Positions 32,199-42,010 are shown, numbered from the stretch's first letter. The stretch: 52,638 nt of DNA from Achromobacter xylosoxidans (GCF_002192695.1 NZ_MTLG01000023.1:1-52638), one strand, 5' to 3'. Numbers and translations are program-made. Notes: generated by a model not told the origin, from the sequence alone.

Positions 32199-33098
32199 TC
32201 ACTTCCTCCGGCTGATGGTCACGCGGTCTTGGCTGCTGCCAACACCGGCAATCAGGATCGCGCGGTCAAACACCGTGTCCACGATGTAGCGATTGCCCTG
32301 CACGCGGTAATTGACCAACACCGTTTCGTCGTCGGTGAACAGGCCGCCCTCTTTGCGCACGACCAGGAGCGTCGGCGCTTCGGTCTGCTGCATCGTGCCG
32401 GGCATTTCGATGATGGTCTTGCGGCCATCGTTGTAGACGCGCACAGGCTTCCAGCTCGCCGACCCGGACAGCTCATAGTCGAACGAGAGATCGCCCAGGT
32501 ACTCGCCGGTGGCCGGCAGGGTGTTGTCGGTGCGTTCCTGCTTCTCGCGGCGCTGGATCGCGTCCCACTTGGCTTGCGCTTCCTCGGGGTACGTGAACGA
32601 GACTTGCGGCATGTACTCGGTGCGATGCGAGCGCAGGCGGAAGTGGTAGCTGCGGCGGTTCGTGGTCACGACCAGGCTGGTTTCGAGGCCCACGTCCATC
32701 GGCTTGATGATGAGGTGCTGAACCTCGGTCGCACCGCTGCCGGTGATGGCCGGCTCGACCGTCCACCGGGCCGTGTCGCCCAGGTTGATCGAGTTCACCT
32801 GTTCGCCGGCCTGCAAGGCCACGTCGCACACCTGGAGCACCGCGCAAACGATGCTCGGCTGCTGCGCGCCGTACACGAACTTGATGGCACCGCCCGAGCC
32901 GGCCACCGGCTTGATGCCGGTCGCCGACCCCGCTTCCCACCGCTTGGCGATGGCGAGCGCCGCGCGCTCTTGAGCGGTCAGCGTCGGGTTGGTCTTGTTG
33001 AAATACTTGTCGGCAATGTCGTCGCCAGGGGCGGCCAGGGCCAGGGAGGGCACCGCCACAGCAGCGCCCACGATCAAAGCGGAGAGGGTTTTCTTCAT
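32199..33098 (-). CDS. trbG: TrbG, VirB9-type outer-membrane core protein
   Basis: A 299-residue precursor with signal peptide MKKTLSALIVGAAVAVPSLA. The VirB9/CagX fold is seen in VCDVALQAGEQVNSINLGDT, TNRRSYHFRLRSHR and the C-terminal RVQGNRYIVDTVFDRAIL. The ATG at 33098 has GAGGT eight bases upstream. An ATG at 33119 that overlaps the trbF stop is an alternative start adding seven residues. Confidence 0.93.
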   Translation of the reverse strand: MKKTLSALIVGAAVAVPSLALAAPGDDIADKYFNKTNPTLTAQERAALAIAKRWEAGSATGIKPVAGSGGAIKFVYGAQQPSIVCAVLQVCDVALQAGEQVNSINLGDTARWTVEPAITGSGATEVQHLIIKPMDVGLETSLVVTTNRRSYHFRLRSHRTEYMPQVSFTYPEEAQAKWDAIQRREKQERTDNTLPATGEYLGDLSFDYELSGSASWKPVRVYNDGRKTIIEMPGTMQQTEAPTLLVVRKEGGLFTDDETVLVNYRVQGNRYIVDTVFDRAILIAGVGSSQDRVTISRRK

Positions 33099-33115
33099 GG
33101 TGGATGACCTCGAAT

Positions 33116-33898
33116 TCATTGGATGCGGGACCAGGAGTAATCACGCACGTAGATGCTCAACGGGTTGTTCCTCAGTTGCTCATCGGTGGTGTTGGGCGTG
33201 ACCTCGGCGATGTAGGTAGTCACGAGCGCGCGCCAGGTGACGGGCTGGCCTTTCAGCGTGCCTTGGCGGTCGCGGGTGGTTTCCACCCACTCGACTTGCC
33301 AGGTGTCGGGCGTCTGCGGGATGACGGTCTTGATCTCGACGCTGACCATTTCCTTCTCGGCGCGCTTGAACGGGCTGGAGTCGGGCGTGCCGTTCAGCCA
33401 CTCATTCATCTTTGGCGTCGCCGGATCGTTCGGGGCGAGCATCGAGTACGCCTTGAACACGCACTTGCGCTGCATAGCCACGTCAGGCGACACCATGCGC
33501 GCGCAGCTCATCCAGTCCGCGACAGCGGCATGGATGACGCGCGGATCGGCCTTCCCGGCGGCCTGCACCGGGCCGGCGGCCACGGTCTGGCCCAGCTTGT
33601 CCACCTCGACCACGTAGGGGATGAACTTCGACTGGCTGCCGATGTGGATCACGCCGCCAACGCCGGCCAGCGCGATCAACAGCGACAGGATGCCGATCAC
33701 CTGCCAGGTCTGGCGCTGCGAGACGACGCCGCCCACGTGATCGTTCCAGGTGCGACGCGCGGCCAGGTAGGGGTTCTCGGCCTCGCCCGAGCGGCGACCG
33801 CCGGCGAGCGGTTCCTTCGAGCGGCGCGGATCGCGCGGCTCGGAGGGGTTGGCGGGCTTCTTGAAGATCAAGCCCTTGAGGGTGTCGGCGATGCTCAT
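33116..33898 (-). CDS. trbF: TrbF, VirB8-type assembly protein
   Basis: A 260-residue inner-membrane protein with one N-terminal membrane segment (VIGILSLLIALAGVGGVIHI, ~60-80) and a VirB8-like periplasmic domain (FIPYVVEVDKLGQTVAAGPV). The start at 33898 overlaps the trbE stop; the upstream codons lie within trbE. Confidence 0.92.
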   Translation of the reverse strand: MSIADTLKGLIFKKPANPSEPRDPRRSKEPLAGGRRSGEAENPYLAARRTWNDHVGGVVSQRQTWQVIGILSLLIALAGVGGVIHIGSQSKFIPYVVEVDKLGQTVAAGPVQAAGKADPRVIHAAVADWMSCARMVSPDVAMQRKCVFKAYSMLAPNDPATPKMNEWLNGTPDSSPFKRAEKEMVSVEIKTVIPQTPDTWQVEWVETTRDRQGTLKGQPVTWRALVTTYIAEVTPNTTDEQLRNNPLSIYVRDYSWSRIQ

Positions 33899-36453
33899 GC
33901 GGCCTCCAGGTAGTCGTTGAGATTCAGCCCACGGCCGGCCAGCCACTCATGCACCCATTCGTGGCCGAACTTGGCTTCGAGGCTCTTGATGGTGGCGACC
34001 GATTCCTTGTCGGACGCGCCGACGAAGGCCAGGGCCATCGGCCCCAGGGCAAGGTCATAGAGACGGCGGCCGTTCTCCGACACGTAGTAGTACTGACGCT
34101 TCGGAATGGCGGTCGCCAGGATTTCGATCTGCCGCGCGTTGAGGCCCATGCGGCGATAGAGCGCCGAGGTGTCCTCGTCCCTGGCGTAGACGTTGGGCAG
34201 GAAAATCTTGGTCGCGGTCGATTCCACGATCACGTCCAAGATGCCCGAGTTGGCCGCGTCCGAAAGGCTTTGCGTAGCCATCAGCACAAGGCAGTTGGCC
34301 TTGCGCAGCACCTTGAGCCATTCCCTGATCTTGGCGCGGAACGCCGGGTGGCCCAGCATCAACCAGGCTTCGTCCAGGATGATGACGGAGGGCTGGCCTT
34401 TCAGTGCGCGCTCGATGCGGCGGAACAGGTAGAGCAGCACCGGGAGCGCGAACTTCTCGCCCAGGTTCATCAGCTCTTCGATCTCGAACACCGTGAAGTC
34501 GGACAGCGACAGGCCGTCCTCTTCGGCATCGAGCAAGTGGCCCATCGAGCCGTCCACCGTGTACTGCCTGATCGCCTCGCGGATCGCCGCGTCCTGGATC
34601 GTCACCGAGAACTCGGAGAGCGTTCGCGCGCCGCTGGCGTGCATGCTCATGATCGCGTTGCCGATCTCGTTGCGCTGCGCCGGCGTGGTGTTGACACCGT
34701 TCAACGTCAGGATGGTGTCGATCCATTCCATCGCCCAGGCCCGATCCCCCTTCGTTTCGAGGAACTGGAGCGGGCAGAAGGCCAGCCGGTCATCGTCGGC
34801 GGCCACCGTGAAGTGCAGGCCGCTCTTGCCCTTCGTGGCCGCACGAATGCCGGCCGCGAGCGGGTACATCGACATGCCCTTGTCGAAGGCGTAGATCGAC
34901 ATGCCGGCGTAGCGACGGAGCTGCGCGGCGATGATCCCCAGGTGCGTCGATTTGCCCGCGCCGGTCGGGCCGAACATGAAGGTGTGGCCCAGGTCGCGCA
35001 CGTGCAGGTTCAGGCGGAACGGCGTAGCGCCCACCGTCACGCAGTGCATGAGCGCCGGCGACAGCGGCGGGTACATCGGGCACGGAGCCGTGGCGCTGCC
35101 CGTCCAGATGGAGCTTGTCGGCAGCAGGTCGGCCAGGTTCATCGTGTTGATGAGCGGCCGACGCACGTTCTCGACACCGTGGCCGGGCAAGCTGCCCAGG
35201 TACGCATCGAGCGTGTTGATCGTCTCGATACGGGCCGCGAAGGCCAGGCGGTTGACTGCCTTCTCGACCAGGAGCGCGGAGGCCGCCAGGCGCTCCCGAT
35301 CCTCGTCCATCAGCACGACCACGCTGGTGTAGTAGCCGGCCGCCACCAAGCCGCTGTTGACCTCGGCGATGGCCGCCTCGGCGTCGCCGACCATCGCGGC
35401 CGCGTCCTGGTTGATGGAGCCGGTATTCGTGTTGAACACCTGATCGAAGAAGCCGCGAATCTTCTGCTTCCACTTCTTGCGGAACTTGTCCAGGTGCTTC
35501 AAGGACTCGTGCTGATCCATGAAGATGAAGCGGCTCGACCAGCGGTATTCGCTGGGCAGCTCGGCCAGGGCAGAGAGCACCCCAGGCGTTGACTCCAAGG
35601 GGAAGCCTTCGATGGCGACCACCTGGATGAACTTGCGCCCGATCTTGGGCACCACGCCGCCCCACAGCTCTTGCCCGCCGATGACCGCATCGAGGTACAT
35701 CGGATTGCTGGGCAGCATGACCGGGTGATGCAGGCCCGTCACGCAGAACTGCAACCAGCTCAGGAAGTCATCGTGCGTGACCTCCCTGCCCTCTTCCGAG
35801 ACGACCTTCTGGCCGCGCAGGCGCGTCAGCTTGACCGCCGAGGACAGGCGAGATTCCAGGCTGGTGATCTCGCGCTTGAACTGCGCGATAAGGCCCGTGG
35901 TGCGCGCCGTATGGTCGGGAGCCACCGCATCGTCATCGAACATGAGTTCGACAAACTTGCGCTGGGCCAGCACCGGCGGGAACCACGTGACGGTCAGGAC
36001 AAAGTAGCCCTCGAACATCGCGCCCAGGCCCTCGAACAAGCGCCGGCGTTCCTCGTCAATGGCCGAGGACACAGAGTCGGGGAACGACGAGACGCCGCGC
36101 TCCGAGTAGTTCGGCGCAGGCCGACGCACAGCATCGACATGCACCATCCAGCCGTTCCCCAGGCCCGCCAGGGCCTGGTTGATGCGGAACGACACCATTT
36201 CCCGCTGTTCCTCGGTGCTGCTGGCGTTGTCATCCCCCTTGTACAGCCATGCGGCCATGAAGGAGCCGTTCTTACCCACGATCACGCCGTCATCGACCAC
36301 GGCGGCGTAATTGAGCAGATCGGCCAGGCCGGCATCCTTGGCGCGATGCTTCTTGAGCTTCAGCTCGGCATCGACGGCCCGGATGCGGGCAAAGAGGATG
36401 AGCAACAGAACCGCACCGAGCACAGCAATGGCAATTGCGATTGCTTCGATCAT
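33895..36453 (-). CDS. trbE: TrbE, VirB4-type ATPase
   Basis: An 852-residue AAA+ ATPase driving pilus and channel assembly. A short hydrophobic N-terminus (~3-22) is followed by the VirB4 N-domain. Walker A, FMFGPTGAGKSTHLG, is at ~492-506 and Walker B, SVIILDEAWLMLGHP, at ~687-701. It overlaps trbD (36450-36453) and trbF by four bases each. Confidence 0.95.
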   Translation of the reverse strand: MIEAIAIAIAVLGAVLLLILFARIRAVDAELKLKKHRAKDAGLADLLNYAAVVDDGVIVGKNGSFMAAWLYKGDDNASSTEEQREMVSFRINQALAGLGNGWMVHVDAVRRPAPNYSERGVSSFPDSVSSAIDEERRRLFEGLGAMFEGYFVLTVTWFPPVLAQRKFVELMFDDDAVAPDHTARTTGLIAQFKREITSLESRLSSAVKLTRLRGQKVVSEEGREVTHDDFLSWLQFCVTGLHHPVMLPSNPMYLDAVIGGQELWGGVVPKIGRKFIQVVAIEGFPLESTPGVLSALAELPSEYRWSSRFIFMDQHESLKHLDKFRKKWKQKIRGFFDQVFNTNTGSINQDAAAMVGDAEAAIAEVNSGLVAAGYYTSVVVLMDEDRERLAASALLVEKAVNRLAFAARIETINTLDAYLGSLPGHGVENVRRPLINTMNLADLLPTSSIWTGSATAPCPMYPPLSPALMHCVTVGATPFRLNLHVRDLGHTFMFGPTGAGKSTHLGIIAAQLRRYAGMSIYAFDKGMSMYPLAAGIRAATKGKSGLHFTVAADDDRLAFCPLQFLETKGDRAWAMEWIDTILTLNGVNTTPAQRNEIGNAIMSMHASGARTLSEFSVTIQDAAIREAIRQYTVDGSMGHLLDAEEDGLSLSDFTVFEIEELMNLGEKFALPVLLYLFRRIERALKGQPSVIILDEAWLMLGHPAFRAKIREWLKVLRKANCLVLMATQSLSDAANSGILDVIVESTATKIFLPNVYARDEDTSALYRRMGLNARQIEILATAIPKRQYYYVSENGRRLYDLALGPMALAFVGASDKESVATIKSLEAKFGHEWVHEWLAGRGLNLNDYLEAA

Positions 36454-36761
36454 TTGTATTGCTTCCCTTGACTCGGCGTGTTGTCACGGAAGGGCGTGCT
36501 GCGAGCCGGGTAGTACGGCTTGTACCGGCGGTGCCGCAGGTACACGTGTCGCAGCTTCGGATCGGCTTTCGCCATGAGGCGCAGCGCGAAGAGCGCGCCG
36601 AACCACAAGGCGATGCCGAACACCGTTGCCCTCACTTCTTGGGCGCTGAAAATCAGCGCGCCGGCCAGCAGGCCCGAGAACATCACCAGCTCACGATCCC
36701 CGCCCATGAACAGGTTTTCTCGGTTGCCGGCCCTACGGATGGGGATCGCGCGCAGAGCCAT
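36450..36761 (-). CDS. trbD: TrbD, VirB3-type membrane protein
   Basis: A 103-residue protein with hydrophobic segments (~28-45 LVMFSGLLAGALIFSA and ~50-68). It matches VirB3/TrbD in size and position between pilin and VirB4-type ATPase. It overlaps trbE by four bases. Confidence 0.93.
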   Translation of the reverse strand: MALRAIPIRRAGNRENLFMGGDRELVMFSGLLAGALIFSAQEVRATVFGIALWFGALFALRLMAKADPKLRHVYLRHRRYKPYYPARSTPFRDNTPSQGKQYK

Positions 36762-36764
36762 GAT

Positions 36765-37229
36765 TTACCCCGCGATGTGGCCGCGTTCGGCCCAGCGCAT
36801 GACGGCCTCACCGGGGAAGCCGGCCACGTCCAGCGCGGCAACCTTGACCTGGTGCAGCGCGCCATCGGTCAGGGCGGCGATTTCCGCGCCACGGCCGAAG
36901 AACGTGCTCATCATGTTCTGCGCACCGACCAGCAGGGCCATGACCAGGACGATGAAGATCAACGTGCGGAAGAAGCCGTTGAGTTCACCGCCGAAGATCA
37001 GGATGCCGCCGGCGACCACGATGCCGATGATCGACAGCGCGAAGGCCACCGGGCCGGTGACGGAGTTGCGGAGGTTGGTCAGCCAGCTTTCATAAGGCAG
37101 CGAACCGCCGGTGCCTTCGGAGGCGAAGGCGGGGTGCGGGGCCAGCATCATGAACGCCAGGAGGGCGAACAGGCCCAGGTAGAACATGGCGCTGCGGTTG
37201 AAGCGGAACGCCGACAGAGAGGCTTGCAT
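36765..37229 (-). CDS. trbC: TrbC, prepropilin
   Basis: A 154-residue pilin precursor (VirB2 family). It has a signal region ([20 protein letters not shown]) and two hydrophobic helices ([40 protein letters not shown]). RP4 TrbC is processed and cyclised by TraF to form the conjugative pilus. Confidence 0.94.
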   Translation of the reverse strand: MQASLSAFRFNRSAMFYLGLFALLAFMMLAPHPAFASEGTGGSLPYESWLTNLRNSVTGPVAFALSIIGIVVAGGILIFGGELNGFFRTLIFIVLVMALLVGAQNMMSTFFGRGAEIAALTDGALHQVKVAALDVAGFPGEAVMRWAERGHIAG

Positions 37230-37241
37230 TGGTCTAACTCC

Positions 37242-38207
37242 TTAAAGGGACTTGGTGATGTACTGGCCGTTGACGTAGCCGGAAACCTCAAGGATTTCCT
37301 GCACACGACGCGAGCCGTCCGGGGTTTTGGCGATGTGAACAACGACATGAACCGCCGCGCCTATCAGCGGTTCAATTTCGGATGGAGCCGACTTATTCCG
37401 GGAAACAAGCGACTTCAAACGAACTAGGCCCTCTTGCGCGCTATCGGCGTGGAGGGTGGCTGCACCGCCTGGGTGGCCGGTGTTCCAGGCGTCAAGCAGG
37501 TCAAGTGCTTCTTCGCCACGGACTTCGCCGACCAGGATTCGGTCGGGGCGCATACGGAGGGTGGTTTTCAGCAGCATCGTCATGCTCACTTCGATGCTGG
37601 TGTGGTACTGGACGTAGTTCTCGGCGGTGCATTGAATCTCGCCGGTGTCCTCGATGATGATGAAACGCTCCAAGGGATCGTTATCAACCATCGCTTGGAT
37701 GATGGCGTTCACGAGGGTGGTCTTGCCGGAACTGGTGCCACCAATGACGAGGATGTTTTTGTGAGCCGCAGCAGCGCGCTCGATGGCCTGCTTTTGGGCC
37801 TCGGTCATGATCCCGCGCTCGACGTATTGAGCCAGCGTGAAAACGGCGATGGCCTTCTTGCGGATCGCAAAGGTCGGGCCGGTGACGACCGGGCCGAGCT
37901 GGCCCGCGAAGCGCGAGCCATCAATGGGAAACTCGCCTTCGAGTAGTGGGCTGTCCCGCTTGACTTCCTTGCCGTGGTAGCCGGCCACTGTTTCGATGAT
38001 GGCCTGCGCTTGTGCGCGGCGAAGGGTGCCGATGCAACGCAGCCGCTTGCCCTGGCTTTCAAGCCAGAGCTTGCCGTCCGCGTTGAGCAGAATTTCTTGC
38101 GTCTTGGGATCGTGCAGAGCCTCAAGAAGCGTCGGCCCCATGTCCCGTTCGAGCTTCTTTCGCGCTCGCGTTTTGATGCTGTCGTGTTCGGTGTCTTGGT
38201 CGCTCAT
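37242..38207 (-). CDS. trbB: TrbB, VirB11-type secretion ATPase
   Basis: A 321-residue hexameric ATPase, first gene of the trb operon. Walker A, VIGGTSSGKTTLVNAIIQ, is around residue 154-171. The Asp box FIIIEDTGEIQC and the RMRPDRILVGEVRGEEALDL signature follow. It energises pilus biogenesis. Confidence 0.95.
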   Translation of the reverse strand: MSDQDTEHDSIKTRARKKLERDMGPTLLEALHDPKTQEILLNADGKLWLESQGKRLRCIGTLRRAQAQAIIETVAGYHGKEVKRDSPLLEGEFPIDGSRFAGQLGPVVTGPTFAIRKKAIAVFTLAQYVERGIMTEAQKQAIERAAAAHKNILVIGGTSSGKTTLVNAIIQAMVDNDPLERFIIIEDTGEIQCTAENYVQYHTSIEVSMTMLLKTTLRMRPDRILVGEVRGEEALDLLDAWNTGHPGGAATLHADSAQEGLVRLKSLVSRNKSAPSEIEPLIGAAVHVVVHIAKTPDGSRRVQEILEVSGYVNGQYITKSL

Positions 38208-38517
38208 GTCGTATGCCTGTATGCCGTTGCGTTCTGCGCATTCTACACAGGTTCATACGATATACCGAACTAATTTCGACCGCAACACCGAAGCGCACAA
38301 GGGCGACTTCGGCCGCGACGTTGCGTCGCGGATTGCAGGGACGAAAGAGGCGACAACGCGGCGCATGCTCCGTGCGCCCTCGCGCCGAACCCGTGGCGTT
38401 TGCGTTATGGGTGTTGTCCGGGGGTTGAGCCACCCCGGCGGGCTTTAGCGGCTAAAACTTGGCTGGCTCTTGTGGCTCAGTTCCGTGCCGCCCCCCTTCC
38501 CTTCTCACATCCTGGCG
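38208..38517. promoter_or_regulatory. trbB promoter/leader region and trbA 3' flank
   Basis: A 310-bp gene-free stretch. The trbB promoter must read leftward from about 38240-38300, where a partly palindromic CATACGATATACCGAA sits; TrbA is the known repressor of trbB in RK2, but its operator was not delimited here. A KorB box is at 38444-38456. No other gene is seen. Confidence 0.65.
38444..38456. promoter_or_regulatory. KorB operator between trbA and trbB
   Basis: Perfect TTTAGCGGCTAAA about 60 bases downstream of the trbA stop and ~240 bases upstream of trbB. Confidence 0.88.
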
Positions 38518-38880
38518 TCAACTCCCTCTAAGTTTCTTCCGTGCCGCTTCGCCCCACTTCTTGACGATGAACGCCTGGTGCTCGGGCAGCACAGCCGCCA
38601 CGCGCTCGAAGCCTGGCGGGAGGCTTCGCGGTGCCTTGCCACCGGCTAGGGCGTCAAGGGCTTCTTTGTCCAGGTCGGTCGATTCAAGCAGGAGCGGCAG
38701 GGGAGTTTCAAGGGCCTGCGCAATGTCCTCCATCACCTTTAGGGAGGGGTTGGCTTTGCCAGTAGTGAGATCGGACAGGAAGGAGATCGAAACCCCCGAC
38801 CTGTCCGATAGCTCCTTTTTCGTCATGTGGCGCTCATCGAGCAGCCGGAGCACGTTCGTGAAGAAGATGTAGTTATACAA
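38518..38880 (-). CDS. trbA: TrbA, transfer-gene repressor
   Basis: A 120-residue repressor. The N-terminal HTH is MTKKELSDRSGVSISFLSDL (~19-38). The C-terminus, LPPGFERVAAVLPEHQAFIV, is almost the same as in KorA (52211-52519); KorA, TrbA and KorC families share such modules. TrbA represses traJ, traK and trbB in RK2. Its promoter region overlaps the divergent trfA/ssb promoter. Confidence 0.94.
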   Translation of the reverse strand: MYNYIFFTNVLRLLDERHMTKKELSDRSGVSISFLSDLTTGKANPSLKVMEDIAQALETPLPLLLESTDLDKEALDALAGGKAPRSLPPGFERVAAVLPEHQAFIVKKWGEAARKKLRGS

Positions 38881-38911
38881 AGGCGTCGCCTTGCGCGTGG
38901 GCCGCTCAAAT

Positions 38912-38924
38912 TTTAGCGGCTAAA
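38912..38924. promoter_or_regulatory. KorB operator at the trbA/trfA divergent promoters
   Basis: Perfect TTTAGCGGCTAAA just upstream of the trfA -35, between trbA and ssb. Confidence 0.9.
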
Positions 38925-38928
38925 GTCC

Positions 38929-38958
38929 TTGACCTCGGAATTAGGTTTAGCTAAACTC
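38929..38958 (+). promoter_or_regulatory. trfA operon promoter with KorA operator
   Basis: A -35 TTGACC (38929-38934) and -10 TAAACT (38953-38958), 18 bases apart. The perfect KorA site GTTTAGCTAAAC (38946-38957) covers the -10. It drives ssb and trfA, under KorA and KorB repression. Confidence 0.88.
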
Positions 38959-38988
38959 TAGGCTTCATCACAGCCTGGAGAGCTACGC

Positions 38989-39327
38989 ATGAGCCATAAC
39001 CAATTCCAGTTTATCGGCAATCTTACCCGTGATACCGATGTTCGCCATAGCGAAAACAGCGTCCGCGCCGTTTTCGACCTGGCCGTGAACCGCGTATGGC
39101 GCGACCGCGCCGGCGAGAAGAAGGAGCAAACCGACTTCTTCCGCATCAAGTCATTCGCCGGCCTGGCCGAGAACGCGGGCAAGTACCTTGGCAAAGGCTC
39201 CAAGGTGTTCGTCCAGGGCCGCATTGAGCCGACGAAGTTCGAGAAGGAGGGCCAGACCGAATACGGCTTCGACTTCATCGCCGACGTGATCGAGTACCTG
39301 GACACCAAGGAACCCGGCGGCAAATGA
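38989..39327 (+). CDS. ssb: Ssb, single-stranded DNA-binding protein
   Basis: A 112-residue OB-fold SSB: NQFQFIGNLTRDTDVRHSEN at the start and GSKVFVQGRIEPTKFEKEG in the middle. It lacks the acidic C-terminal tail of chromosomal SSBs, as is usual for the IncP plasmid Ssb. It is cotranscribed with trfA from the promoter at 38929. A GC-rich hairpin (CGCCCGGCCAAGGCCGGGCG) lies between ssb and trfA. Confidence 0.93.
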   Translation: MSHNQFQFIGNLTRDTDVRHSENSVRAVFDLAVNRVWRDRAGEKKEQTDFFRIKSFAGLAENAGKYLGKGSKVFVQGRIEPTKFEKEGQTEYGFDFIADVIEYLDTKEPGGK

Positions 39328-39374
39328 GAAACGCGCCCGGCCAAGGCCGGGCGTTATGCTAGGAGGACGAAGAT

Positions 39375-40598
39375 ATGCCGGACAGTTTCGACGAGCAGGG
39401 CTATCGCCGCAAGCTCATCGAAGGCGGGTTGAGTGAGGCCGACGCGACGGCGCTTGCCCGCCGCTACGCGGCCGAGCGCACCACGCAGGCCGGCACCGCT
39501 GGCGGGGCTTTCCGCCCCGCCGGTTCCCTCTTCGAGCTGCCGGACGGGCCGGCAGCGCCGGAGCCGCCGCCACCGCCGCCCAGCGCGGCCGTGGCGCGCT
39601 CCGAACAGATGGCGGCCGAGTCGGCCGAACTGGCGCGGACTATGGGCCTTCCGCCCGAGCCGCGCACCGTGGTCAATGCCCTGGCCGAGAAAGTCAGCGG
39701 CGTGACCGCCGAACGGAGAACGCAGCAGATGGCGACCAAGAAAACGACCGAGAAGCCGGCCGGTGCCACCGGCGAGCTGGCCGCCCAGGTCAGCCAGGCC
39801 AAGCAGGCCGCCTTGCTCAAGCACACGAAGCAGCAGATCAAGGACATGCAGCTTTCCTTGTTCGACCTCGCGCCGTGGCCCGACCACATGCGCGCGATGC
39901 CCAACGACTTCGGCCGGTCGGCGATCTTCACGACCAGGAACAAGAAGGTGCCCCGCGCCGCCTTGCAGCGCGAGCCGATCTACCACATCAGCAAGGACGT
40001 GGAGATCACCTTTACCGGCGTCGAGCTGCGCGCCGACAGCGACGAGCTGGTGTTTGCCCAGGTGCTCGAATACGCGAAGCGCACGCCGCTGGGCGAGCCG
40101 GTCACGTTCACGTTCTACGAGATTTGCCAGGACTTGGGCTGGTCGATCAATGGCCGCTACTACAAGCAGGCCGAGGACTGCCTTTCGCGGCTGCAAGCGT
40201 CCGCGATGCAGTTCTCGTCCCAGCGGCTGGGCCGCCTGGAATCCGTGTCCCTGATCCGGCGCTTCCGCATCCTGGATCGCGGCAAGCGCACGTCGCGCTG
40301 CCAGGTCGAGATCGACACTGAAATGGTGGTGCTCTTCGCCGGCGACCACTACACGAAATTCGTGTGGGAGAAGTACCGCAAGCTGTCGCCCACCGCCCGG
40401 CGGATGTTCGACTACTTTGCCACCCACCGGGAGCCGTACCCGCTCAAGCTGGAGACGTTCCGGCTCATGTGCGGCTCTGATTCCACCCGGCCGAAGAAGT
40501 GGCGCGAACAGGTCAGCGAGGCGTGCGACGAGCTGCGCAGAAACGGTCTGGTGGACAGCGCCTGGATCAACGATGACCTGGTGCATTGCAAGCGATGA
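39375..40598 (+). CDS. trfA: TrfA, replication initiator (two forms)
   Basis: A 407-residue IncP initiator that binds the oriV iterons and loads host helicase. An internal ATG at 39729 (Met119, MATKKTTEKPAG) gives a 289-residue short form, matching RK2 TrfA2; the long form's extra N-terminus helps in some hosts. The winged-helix core starts around residue 160 (LFDLAPWPDHMRAMPNDFGR). The C-terminus includes RRMFDYFATHREPYPLKLET. A terminator follows at 40620. Confidence 0.96.
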   Translation: MPDSFDEQGYRRKLIEGGLSEADATALARRYAAERTTQAGTAGGAFRPAGSLFELPDGPAAPEPPPPPPSAAVARSEQMAAESAELARTMGLPPEPRTVVNALAEKVSGVTAERRTQQMATKKTTEKPAGATGELAAQVSQAKQAALLKHTKQQIKDMQLSLFDLAPWPDHMRAMPNDFGRSAIFTTRNKKVPRAALQREPIYHISKDVEITFTGVELRADSDELVFAQVLEYAKRTPLGEPVTFTFYEICQDLGWSINGRYYKQAEDCLSRLQASAMQFSSQRLGRLESVSLIRRFRILDRGKRTSRCQVEIDTEMVVLFAGDHYTKFVWEKYRKLSPTARRMFDYFATHREPYPLKLETFRLMCGSDSTRPKKWREQVSEACDELRRNGLVDSAWINDDLVHCKR

Positions 40599-40619
40599 AC
40601 GCCGCCCTGCCCCCGGAGA

Positions 40620-40647
40620 GCCGCCCGAGATCGAGGCGGCTTTTTTT
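40620..40647 (+). terminator. Terminator after trfA
   Basis: GCCGCC (40620-40625) pairs with GGCGGC (40635-40640), extended by CGA/TCG in the loop flank, followed by seven T residues. Confidence 0.85.
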
Positions 40648-40651
40648 CTCG

Positions 40652-40674
40652 AGCATCGCCACTTCTGGCGAGGG
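40652..40674. repeat. Single partial 22-bp palindromic repeat after trfA
   Basis: GCATCGCC ACTTCT GGCGAGGG, a decayed copy of the dispersed family. The stretch 40675-40755 holds nothing else recognisable. Confidence 0.65.
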
Positions 40675-40755
40675 AGTAAAAAAGCGTGAAATCGAGAGCC
40701 CAGACGGCCGGTAAGTGACGCTCCTATGCCCTGAGCAATTCTTGTTACCCAAACC

Positions 40756-41133
40756 GGGGAGCCCGCAGAATTCGGAAAAAATCGTACGCTAAGGTTTTCC
40801 GGGCAACCGTAGCGGCCTGAACTTCCCGTCCTCCAGCCTGCGGCTCTGCCGCCAGACGTAATCGCCGGTCAGGTTGATGTGTTCCCAGCCCAGCGGCGAC
40901 AGGTATTGCAGCAACTCACCGTTCACCGGCTTGCCGACCTCGACCAACCCCTGAGTGGCGCGCTCCAGGTACACCGTGTTCCACAACACAATGGCGGCCG
41001 TCACCAGGTTCAGGCCGCTGGCCCGGTAGCGCTGCTGCTCGAAGCTCCGATCCCTGATCTCGCCGAGGCGGTTAAAGAACACCGCCCTGGCCAGGGAGTT
41101 GCGCGCTTCACCCTTGTTCAGTCCAGCATGCAC
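40756..41133. mobile_element. Tn1721-like transposon end with truncated tnpA
   Basis: A 38-bp terminal repeat (40756-40793, starting GGGGAGCCCGCAGAATTCGG, with an internal GAATTC as in Tn1721) is followed by the 3' part of a Tn3-family transposase gene on the minus strand. The element is cut at 41133 by the IS21-type element. Confidence 0.8.
40789..41133 (-). pseudogene. 3' fragment of a Tn3-family transposase (tnpA)
   Basis: About 114 C-terminal residues survive, including [40 protein letters not shown] and the terminal [18 protein letters not shown]. This is the conserved Tn3 transposase end. The N-terminal ~870 residues are gone, replaced by the IS21-family element. The stop lies in the terminal repeat. 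Inactive. Confidence 0.88.
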
Positions 41134-41206
41134 TGTTGATTTCCATGCAAACCTGACCCACCATTTCCATCGAATCTTGACCCACCCTTGTTCGTGAACT
41201 TCACGC

Positions 41207-42010
41207 TCACGTTGTGGATAAGTTCTTGGTCGCCTTCTCCTTCTTGGTGGTGTGTGGTGGTTGCTGTGCGGAGCTGTTCTTGAACCTGTAGCTGTCGTTG
41301 CCGGTTTCCAGAATATGGCAGTGATGCGTAAGCCGGTCCAGCAATGCCGTAGTCATCTTCGCATCCCCGAACACACTGGCCCATTCGCTGAAGCTCAGGT
41401 TGGTGGTGATCACGACGCTGGTGCGCTCGTACAGCTTGGACAGCAGGTGGAACAGCAAGGCGCCTCCTGACGTACTGAACGGCAGGTAGCCCAGCTCATC
41501 CAGGATCACCATATCGGCATAGGCCAGGCGGTGGGCCAACTGTCCGGGCTTGCCGTTGGCCTTCTCCTCCTCCAACGCATTGACCAGCTCCACCGTGGAG
41601 AAGAACCGCACCCTGCGGTGATGGTGCTCAATGGCTTGCACTCCGAGGGCTGTGGCAATGTGGGTCTTGCCCGTACCCGGTCCACCCACCAGCACCACGT
41701 TGTTGGCGTTCTCCAAGAATTCGCAGCGGTGCAGCTGGCGCACCAGTGCCTCGTTCACCTCGCTGTGGCTGAAGTCAAAGCCCGCCATGTCCCGGTACGC
41801 AGGGAACCTGGCCACCTTCAATTGGTAAGCCACTGAGCGCACCTCCCGCTCGGCGGTCTCGGCCTTGAGCAGTTGGGACAGGATGGGCTGTGCTGCGTCG
41901 AAGGCCGGCGCACCTTGCTCGGCCAGTTCCGCAACCGCCTGGGCCATGCCGTGCATCTTGAGCTCGCGCAGCATGATCACGATGGAAGCGATGGCAGGGT
42001 CATGACGCAT
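41207..42010 (-). CDS. istB: IstB, AAA+ helper ATPase of IS21-family element
   Basis: A 267-residue DnaC/IstB-type ATPase. Walker A is [18 protein letters not shown] (~106-123), Walker B is [14 protein letters not shown], and [13 protein letters not shown] is the sensor region. It controls target choice with IstA. It overlaps istA by 11 bases. The frame is intact. Confidence 0.93.
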   Translation of the reverse strand: MRHDPAIASIVIMLRELKMHGMAQAVAELAEQGAPAFDAAQPILSQLLKAETAEREVRSVAYQLKVARFPAYRDMAGFDFSHSEVNEALVRQLHRCEFLENANNVVLVGGPGTGKTHIATALGVQAIEHHHRRVRFFSTVELVNALEEEKANGKPGQLAHRLAYADMVILDELGYLPFSTSGGALLFHLLSKLYERTSVVITTNLSFSEWASVFGDAKMTTALLDRLTHHCHILETGNDSYRFKNSSAQQPPHTTKKEKATKNLSTT